A stretch of DNA of 64,000 nt from NCBI RefSeq assembly GCF_003046295.1, contig NZ_PZZN01000003.1, positions 124,001 through 188,000 on the forward strand, in the 5' to 3' direction. Shown piece by piece: positions 58,260 to 64,000 of the stretch (the first letter of the stretch is position 1; each line of letters opens with the position of its first letter). Position numbers and translations under genes: made by a program. Below the pieces are notes generated by a model. The model made no database searches and was not told where the DNA came from. It was given only the letters and a program-made list of their open reading frames with translations. This stretch comes from Sphingomonas aerolata. Its GTDB lineage: Bacteria > Pseudomonadota > Alphaproteobacteria > Sphingomonadales > Sphingomonadaceae.

Positions 58260-60557
58260 TCAGGCGGCGGGGCGGCCGAACGAGGGGGGGCGGTCAGCGA
58301 GCTTCGCGCCGAATGCCGGATCGGGGGTGGCGGACATGGTGAAGCGCAGCGTACCGCCGGCGACGAGGTCGTCATGCGCGATCCAGCTCTTCGTCCAGGG
58401 CTTGCCGTTCCAGGTGACCGCGGTGACATAGGGCGTATCGACGCGGTTGCCCGGCGCCTCGATCACGACCTTGCGCTTGCCCCCGACCTTGAGTTCGGCG
58501 CGGGTGAAGAGCGGCGAGCCGAACACATAGACCGCCGCGACCGGATCGACCGGGTAGAGGCCGAGCGCGGACATCACGAACCATGCGCTCATCTGGCCGC
58601 AATCGTCATTGCCGATGATCCCGTCGGGCGCGCGCTTGTACATCGTCGTCAGGATCTTGCGGACCAGCGCCTGCGTCTTCCAGGGCTGGCCGACATAGGC
58701 GTAGAGATAGGGCACGTGCTGATCGGGTTCGTTGCCGTGCGCATATTGGCCGATCAGCCCCGAAATGTCGGGCGGCGCGTCCTTGGGCAGCGTCGAAGGC
58801 GCGGCGAACAGCGCGTCGAGGCGCGCAGCGAACTTCGCATCGCCGCCGAAATGCGCGATCTGGCCGTAGAGGTCATGCTGGTTGAGGAAGGTCGTCTGCC
58901 AGCCATTGGCTTCGGTGAAGTCGTGGTAGCGCTTGATATGGCCGAGCTGGATCGGGTCATAGGGTGTCAGCCAGCTCCCATCGGCAAGCTTAGGCCGTGC
59001 AAGCCCAATCGTCGGGTCGAGCACGTTGCGATAGTTCCGGCTGCGTTCGCGCAGGCGGGCGGCGTCGTCGGTCGCCCCGGCCTTCGCGGCGAGGGCGGCC
59101 ATCGCCCAGTCGTCATAGGCATATTCCTGCGTCCGGCTGACCGACTCGTCGACCTGATCGGCGGGCAGATAGCCACGCGCGATATAGGTGCCCCGCGCGC
59201 GGCTGTTGACGAGGTCGGGGGCCTTGGCGTCGAACGCGCGCGTGCGGATCGCGGGCCAGGCGGCGGCATAGTCGGCGTCGATGCCCTTGGCCGCGGCCTC
59301 CGCCATGATCGCGACCGAATGCCAGCCGATCATCGTGCCGGTCTCGACCCCCTGGAGCGGCCAGCAGGGCGGGCCATAGGCGCTCTGCTGCGTCTGGCGG
59401 ACCAGGTCACGGACGAGTGACCGCGCGCGATCGGGCGCGACCAGCGTCAGCAGCGGGTGGAGCGTCCGATAGGTGTCCCAGGTCGAATAGGTGCTGTAGG
59501 CCTGTTCGCCCTTGGGCACGCTGTGGACCAGCCGGTCGAGCCCGATATAGCGGTCGTCGACATCCGAAAAGAGCGTCGGCGCGAGCATCGCATGATAGAG
59601 CGCGGTGGCCATGACGACGCGCTGGTCGTCGCTGCCACCGTCGATCTTCACGGTCTTGAGCGCGTCGGCCCAGTCGCCGATGGCCTGGCGCCGCGCGGCA
59701 TCGAAGTCGCGCGAGGCCGAGGCGGCGAGGTTGGTCCGTGCGCCCGCCATGTCGACCGCGGAGACCGCAGTGCGCACGACGATCGGGGCGGAGCCCGCAT
59801 CGTCGTAGTGCAATACCGCGCGCACGCGGTCGGCGGTCGCGATCGCGCCGTTGACGACCTGGTCGCCCGCATGGAGCGTGATCCGGTCCGGCTTGCGCGA
59901 GACCTGCATCGCGAAGTGGATGCGGCGCCCCTTGGCCCAGCGGAAGGTGCGGCGGCTGCCGATCAGGATGCCGTCCGATTCGAGCTCGATCCGGCTGTCG
60001 TCGATCAGCGGGCCTTCGCCCGGGCGGCTGTCGCGGTAATTGCCGAGGTCGATCAGGAGATGCCCGGGGCCGGCGGGAAAGCGGTGCCGCTGCCAGCCGA
60101 CGCGCGCTTCGGCGGTGAGTTCGGAGCGAACGCCATTGCCGAGCGTGCAGGCATAATAGCCGGGCTCGGCACTCTCCTGTGCATAGGTCTGGCGATAGCC
60201 TTCGCCGGGCTTGTCGGGTGCGCCGGGGCGCAGCTTGACCGGGCCGCGGGCAGGCACGACGAGCACGTCCATCATGTCGGCGATGCCGGTGCCCGACAGA
60301 TGCGTGTGCGAAAAGCCCATGATCGACGGGTCACCGCGATGATAGCCCGAGCAGTTCGCCCAGTTCTCCGTATCCGTGTCGGGACTGACCTGGACCATGC
60401 CGAACGGCACGGTCGCGCCGGGATAGGTATGGCCGTCGCCGCCGGTCCCGATCCACAGATCGGGCACCGCGCGCGACCGGCCGGCAAAGGCCGGCATCGC
60501 GCCGCTCAGCGCCAACGCACCGGTCGAGCCGAGCACTGTACGTCGCGTGAGCCTCAT
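58260..60557 (-). CDS. GH92 alpha-mannosidase
   Basis: The 765-residue protein begins MRLTRRTVLGSTGALALSGA, a Tat signal. It carries the GH92 signatures TYPGATVPFGMVQVSPDTD and the catalytic Glu in RYHDFTEANGWQTTFLNQHD. GNEPDQHVPYLYAYVGQPWK, with the calcium-binding part, and GNDDCGQMSAWFVMSALGLY also match. GH92 enzymes are calcium-dependent exo-alpha-mannosidases acting on alpha-1,2, -1,3 or other linkages of N-glycans and yeast mannan. I use the ATG at 60557, which overlaps the GH125 stop by 4 bp (ATGA); the upstream extension of that frame has no relation to the family. Confidence 0.95.
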   Translation of the reverse strand: MRLTRRTVLGSTGALALSGAMPAFAGRSRAVPDLWIGTGGDGHTYPGATVPFGMVQVSPDTDTENWANCSGYHRGDPSIMGFSHTHLSGTGIADMMDVLVVPARGPVKLRPGAPDKPGEGYRQTYAQESAEPGYYACTLGNGVRSELTAEARVGWQRHRFPAGPGHLLIDLGNYRDSRPGEGPLIDDSRIELESDGILIGSRRTFRWAKGRRIHFAMQVSRKPDRITLHAGDQVVNGAIATADRVRAVLHYDDAGSAPIVVRTAVSAVDMAGARTNLAASASRDFDAARRQAIGDWADALKTVKIDGGSDDQRVVMATALYHAMLAPTLFSDVDDRYIGLDRLVHSVPKGEQAYSTYSTWDTYRTLHPLLTLVAPDRARSLVRDLVRQTQQSAYGPPCWPLQGVETGTMIGWHSVAIMAEAAAKGIDADYAAAWPAIRTRAFDAKAPDLVNSRARGTYIARGYLPADQVDESVSRTQEYAYDDWAMAALAAKAGATDDAARLRERSRNYRNVLDPTIGLARPKLADGSWLTPYDPIQLGHIKRYHDFTEANGWQTTFLNQHDLYGQIAHFGGDAKFAARLDALFAAPSTLPKDAPPDISGLIGQYAHGNEPDQHVPYLYAYVGQPWKTQALVRKILTTMYKRAPDGIIGNDDCGQMSAWFVMSALGLYPVDPVAAVYVFGSPLFTRAELKVGGKRKVVIEAPGNRVDTPYVTAVTWNGKPWTKSWIAHDDLVAGGTLRFTMSATPDPAFGAKLADRPPSFGRPAA

Positions 60558-61975
60558 AACGGCGCCGCCAGCAGCGCGGGGCGGGTATCGGCAAGATGGA
60601 CGAGCAGTTCCCCGAACAGTCCGTTCGTCCAGGCGAACCAGCTGCGCGTGAACTTGGTGGGATCGTCCTTGTCGAACGCCTCGTGCATGAAGCCGGTGTC
60701 GGCATCCGTATCGCGCAGCATTCTGAGGCAGCTGCGGACGGTCGCGTCGTCGGCGCCGGCAAGCGCGCGGATGATCAGCGACATCGGCCAGATCTGGCCG
60801 AGCCCGACATGCGGGCCGCCGATCCCCTCCGCCTTGGTGCCCTTGAAGAAATAGGGATTGGCGTCGCTCCATGCCGCGTCGGCGGTGCGGCGCCACAGCG
60901 GGTCGGTGGCGGGAACGCAGCCCATATAGGCGAGCGCGGACAGCGACGGCACGTTGGCGTCGTCCATGAAGACCGCGTTGCCGAATCCGTCGACCTCATA
61001 GGCCCAGACCTCGCGGCCGTCGCGCAGCCGCATCTTGCCATGCGCGTTGAGCGCGGTCTCGACCTCGGCCGCGAGCGCGGTGGCATCGGCGGCGAGCGCG
61101 GTATCGTTGCGCGCTTCCTTCGCGACGACGGCCATTTCGCGCAGCGTCGTCACCGCGAAGTGATTGGCCGGGATCAGATAGGGATAAAGGCAGGCATCGT
61201 CGGACGGACGAAAACCACACTGGATCAGGCCGTTGGGCTTGGCGGGATTGCCCCAGCCCTCGAGCGCCATCGTCTCGGTACTGCGGTTCGAGGCGCGCAG
61301 GAAGCTATAGGGTCCACGACCGTCCTTGCGCTGCTGCTCACGATAGGTGCGCAGGCTGGCGCGTGCTGCCTCCGCCCAGGTCGCGTCGAACGGGGCCGCG
61401 TCGCGCGTCGCCTGCCAATAGCCATAAGCGAGACGCATCGGGTAACAGAGTGAGTCGATCTCCCATTTGCGCTCGGCAACACCCGGTTTCATCTCGGTCT
61501 GGTCGTGCAACGCCCAGCTCAGCTCGGTCTTCCCGGCGGGATCCTCGAGAAATGCGTTGGCATAGGGATCGAGCAGGATCGAGCGCGACTGGCGGGCGAT
61601 CAACCCGCGGAACACGGTGCGCAGCGCGGGATCGTTGCGGACGAGGTGGAGATAGGGGCGGAGCTGCGCCGAGCTGTCGCGTAGCCACAGGCAGGGAATG
61701 TCGCCGGTGATGACGAAGGCATCGGGCGCGCCCGCGATTGTCCACATCCGCACGGTCGTGTCGAGCGTGTTGGGATAGCAGTTGCCGAACATCCAGCGCA
61801 GCTTCGGATCGGCGATCCGGGCCGAGACGCGGGCGATCTCGCGTTCCACCGCCCGGCTCTTGAACAGACGGTCGGCGACGGCGGGGCGCTTGGAGGGCAG
61901 GTTCGGGCGGGCGGCAAAGGCAGGGGTGCCGACGAGCGCGAGCCCGCCGGCGATCAACGAACGGCGATCGATCAT
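60554..61975 (-). CDS. GH125 exo-alpha-1,6-mannosidase
   Basis: The 473-residue protein starts MIDRRSLIAGGLALVGTPAF, an export signal with an RR motif. It shows FGNCYPNTLDTTVRM, FVITGDIPCLWLRDSSAQLR, WEIDSLCYPMRLAYGYWQ, GFRPSDDACLYPYLIPANHF and a C-terminal KFTRSWFAWTNGLFGELL. These match GH125, a metal-independent inverting exo-alpha-1,6-mannosidase family from gut and soil bacteria that acts on the core of N-glycans and yeast mannan backbone. The ATG at 61975 overlaps the GH3 stop by 4 bp, so GH3, GH125 and GH92 are translationally coupled. Confidence 0.94.
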   Translation of the reverse strand: MIDRRSLIAGGLALVGTPAFAARPNLPSKRPAVADRLFKSRAVEREIARVSARIADPKLRWMFGNCYPNTLDTTVRMWTIAGAPDAFVITGDIPCLWLRDSSAQLRPYLHLVRNDPALRTVFRGLIARQSRSILLDPYANAFLEDPAGKTELSWALHDQTEMKPGVAERKWEIDSLCYPMRLAYGYWQATRDAAPFDATWAEAARASLRTYREQQRKDGRGPYSFLRASNRSTETMALEGWGNPAKPNGLIQCGFRPSDDACLYPYLIPANHFAVTTLREMAVVAKEARNDTALAADATALAAEVETALNAHGKMRLRDGREVWAYEVDGFGNAVFMDDANVPSLSALAYMGCVPATDPLWRRTADAAWSDANPYFFKGTKAEGIGGPHVGLGQIWPMSLIIRALAGADDATVRSCLRMLRDTDADTGFMHEAFDKDDPTKFTRSWFAWTNGLFGELLVHLADTRPALLAAPL

Positions 61976-64000
61976 TTGGGCAGCCCCACCGCAGCGCCGG
62001 TGATCGTCAGGTCGGTCCATTGCCCCTCGCCGTCGCCGGGCTGGCCGCCGCCGACATAGAGGCGATAGGCGCCGGGCTGGATCGTCCGCGTGCCGTCGCG
62101 CGCGACGCTGCTCATCGAGCGGGGATCGAGCGCGAACGAGACGGTGCGCGACTGGCCGGGCTTGAGCGCGACGCGGTCGAAGCCGACGAGCTGGCGCTGG
62201 AGCACCGCGGTGGTCGCTCCGCCGCCGGTGGTCGCGGTCGGGACGAGATAGGCCTGAACGACCTCTTCGCCCGCGCGCGCGCCGGTGTTCGAGACCTTCG
62301 CCGCGAGCGTGAGAGGCTGGCCGGCCGCGACGGTGAGGCTGGGTTTTGCCGCGGCATAGCCGAAACTGGTATAGCTCAGCCCGTGGCCGAAGCCCCAGAG
62401 CGGCTTGCCGGTGAAGTAGCGATAGGTGCGCTCCTTCATCGTATAGTCGATGAAGGCGGGCAGGTCGCTGGCGGACTTGTAGACGGTGACGGGGAGGCGA
62501 CCCGAAGGGTTGTTGAGCCCCGCGAGCGTCTCGGCGATCGCGGTGCCGCCGGCCTGGCCCGGATACCAGGCGGTCAGGATCGCGTCGGCGAGCGACGGAT
62601 CGACCGTCACCGCGCTGCCGCTGGTCAGGACGAGGATGACGGGTTTGCCGGTCGCGCGCAGTGCTTTGAGCAGCGCCTGTTGCGCGAGCGGAAGCCCGAT
62701 GTCGGTGCGGTCGCCGCCGACGAAGCCGGGTACGCTGACCGACAGCGCCTCGCCCTCGAGATCGGGCGACAGGCCCATCACCGCGACGACGACGTCTGAA
62801 GCGTTCGCGGCGGCGACAGCGGCGGCGAGCATCGGCGCGGCGGGCGGCGTCCAGAGCAGGCGGATACCCTCGTCGTCGCTGCGGTGATCGAGTTCGAGGC
62901 GGAAGACGGCGGGTTTGGCGTCGCTGGAGACCGGGATCTCGACGCGGCCCTTCTTGATCTCGCCGGCGGTGAGCTGGCGGTCGCCGATCCAGAGGCGTGC
63001 GACGTCATGGACCGAACAGTCTTTCCAGCACGCCGGGACGTCGATCACCAGCGTATAGTCACCCGCGGCGGGCGGGGTGAAGACACCCGACCAGCGGACG
63101 CCAAAGCTGCGGCCAAGCCCGGGCGCCGGACTGACGCGGTTGAGGTTCGCATCGATGCGGCGTTCGGTCCGCGTCAGCACCGGCGTGCCGCTGGTCGTCC
63201 CGGTACCTGCGAAATACTCCGCCTTCAGACCCTGTGGGAAGACGGTTTCGGGCACCACCACCGGCGCGCCGTCGGCGAGCACCGAACCCTGGGCATAGCG
63301 GACATTGGCGGCGCCGAACTGCTTGCGGATACCGTCGAGCGGGGTGACCGGGGCGACCGCGGTGCCGTGGTAATTGCCCTGAAGCACGCCGATATCGTCG
63401 GCATTGGTGCCGATCACCGCGATCCGGCTGCCGGTCTTGAGCGGCAGGCGGCTGGCATCGTTCTTGAGCAGCACGATCGACTTGCGCGCCGCCTCGAGCG
63501 CGAGCGCACGGTGCGCGGGGGTATCGACCTGATCGGTGCCGATCTTGCTCCACGGGCTGTCGCCGCCGAACGCGATGCCCAGCGCGCGGCGGGCGCGGAA
63601 GGCGCGCGTCAGCGCGGTGTCGACCTCGGCCTCGCTCACCAGGCCCTGGCGAACTGCGGCGGGGAGGCCGGCATAGGCGGTGCCGCAATTGAGATCGGTG
63701 CCGCCCCTGATTGCCGCTGCCGCTGCGCCGGGCGTGTCGAGCCGATAGTGGTGATAGGTGCTGATGTTGCCGACCGCGTCGCAATCCGAGACGGTGAAGC
63801 CGGTAAAGCCCCAGTCGCGCCGCAGCCGGTCGACCATCAGCGGCGACGACGCGCAGGCGGGCACGCCGTGGATCGAGTTGTACGCGCACATCAGCGAGAG
63901 CGCCTTGCCCTCGGTCACCGCCTGGCGGAAGGCGGGCAGGTAGGTTGCTTCCAGATCCTGCGGGCTGGGGTCGACGTCGAAGCTGTCGCGCCCGGCCTCG
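61972..64000 (-). CDS. GH3 glycoside hydrolase with PA14 insert (5' end beyond the window)
   Basis: The open frame reaches the right edge in frame, with LEATYLPAFRQAVTEG before the visible ATG at 63918, so the true start lies outside. The catalytic domain has LSLMCAYNSIHGVPAC and the nucleophile segment FTGFTVSDCDAVGNI, then CGTAYAGLPAAVRQGLVSEA. A PA14-like insert follows (LKAEYFAG, FTPPAAGDYTLVIDVP, IRLLWTPPA). The end is a fibronectin-III-like domain (FGHGLSYTSFGYA, ARAGEEVVQAYLVP). It hydrolyses beta-linked glucose, xylose or N-acetylglucosamine; PA14-bearing GH3 enzymes include beta-glucosidases and xylosidases. It leads the mannan-type operon. Confidence 0.93.
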   Translation of the reverse strand, partial: EAGRDSFDVDPSPQDLEATYLPAFRQAVTEGKALSLMCAYNSIHGVPACASSPLMVDRLRRDWGFTGFTVSDCDAVGNISTYHHYRLDTPGAAAAAIRGGTDLNCGTAYAGLPAAVRQGLVSEAEVDTALTRAFRARRALGIAFGGDSPWSKIGTDQVDTPAHRALALEAARKSIVLLKNDASRLPLKTGSRIAVIGTNADDIGVLQGNYHGTAVAPVTPLDGIRKQFGAANVRYAQGSVLADGAPVVVPETVFPQGLKAEYFAGTGTTSGTPVLTRTERRIDANLNRVSPAPGLGRSFGVRWSGVFTPPAAGDYTLVIDVPACWKDCSVHDVARLWIGDRQLTAGEIKKGRVEIPVSSDAKPAVFRLELDHRSDDEGIRLLWTPPAAPMLAAAVAAANASDVVVAVMGLSPDLEGEALSVSVPGFVGGDRTDIGLPLAQQALLKALRATGKPVILVLTSGSAVTVDPSLADAILTAWYPGQAGGTAIAETLAGLNNPSGRLPVTVYKSASDLPAFIDYTMKERTYRYFTGKPLWGFGHGLSYTSFGYAAAKPSLTVAAGQPLTLAAKVSNTGARAGEEVVQAYLVPTATTGGGATTAVLQRQLVGFDRVALKPGQSRTVSFALDPRSMSSVARDGTRTIQPGAYRLYVGGGQPGDGEGQWTDLTITGAAVGLPK

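Noticed and set aside
56280-59420. Plus-strand open frame of 1046 codons across the glycosidases
   Set aside because: It lies antisense to GH29 and GH92, which have clear catalytic motifs. The frame is Arg/Gly/Asp-rich and has no domain; it results from GC-rich codon structure.

Overview
The window is a stretch of GC-rich, gene-dense chromosome from an alphaproteobacterium, most likely Sphingomonas or a close relative in the Sphingomonadaceae. The evidence is a pyruvate dehydrogenase E1-beta with its own lipoyl domain, a TrmFO next to a DUF488 gene, the sphingomonad-like sequences of L13, S9, GyrA and dxs-tlyA, many 4-bp ATGA/GTGA start-stop overlaps, and short GC-rich palindromes between genes. 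I see no insertion sequences, prophage, CRISPR array, rRNA or plasmid functions. The only tRNA is tRNA-Gln(TTG).

Layout. 0-7 kb: the edge of an MFS exporter, pdhA-pdhB, and a convergent three-gene TadG/TadE/TadE pseudopilin cluster without secretion machinery. 6.7-18 kb: a squalene/phytoene-synthase-fold protein, an EF-hand protein, trmFO, DUF488, a SulP anion transporter, a gyrA-DUF952 pair, a yaaA-SDR pair, an exported repeat protein and an Lrp-type regulator. 18.5-22.3 kb: a coupled operon of an unusual histidine kinase, a WalW-like deacetylase and tag. 22.3-30 kb: rnr, lepA and a 1132-residue protein that joins GH18-like, NodB deacetylase and processive GT2 domains. 30-33.3 kb: modABC, then convergent rplM-rpsI. 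33.3-45.3 kb: ctaA, merC-like, a Fur/Zur regulator, dxs with a downstream microprotein, tlyA, tspO, ubiK, ybjN, proC, marR/ilvE, tRNA-Gln, DUF1810, a PKHD-type hydroxylase and a Gly/Glu-repeat exported protein. 45.3-53.7 kb: a secreted S9 peptidase, a Tat-exported lactonase, an ABC1 kinase, a YdeP-type molybdopterin oxidoreductase and a formate/nitrite channel gene broken by an amber codon. 53.8-64 kb: a large catalase, a small membrane protein, and a minus-strand glycosidase operon GH3-GH125-GH92-GH29 running off the right edge.

How the genes fit together. modABC would supply molybdate for the molybdopterin oxidoreductase 20 kb away, whose operon partner was an anion channel. The glycosidases form a mannan or high-mannose N-glycan degradation set: GH92 and GH125 remove alpha-mannose, GH29 removes alpha-fucose and GH3 removes beta-linked sugars. 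The tri-domain protein looks like a one-polypeptide counterpart of the Pga-type machinery for deacetylated amino-sugar polymers. The points most worth a second look are the amber codon in the channel gene, the tri-domain protein, the calcium-loop TadE, the kinase without recognisable ATP-binding boxes, the Gly/Glu protein beside an iron hydroxylase, and two striking structured inverted repeats at 9.7 and 38.5 kb.
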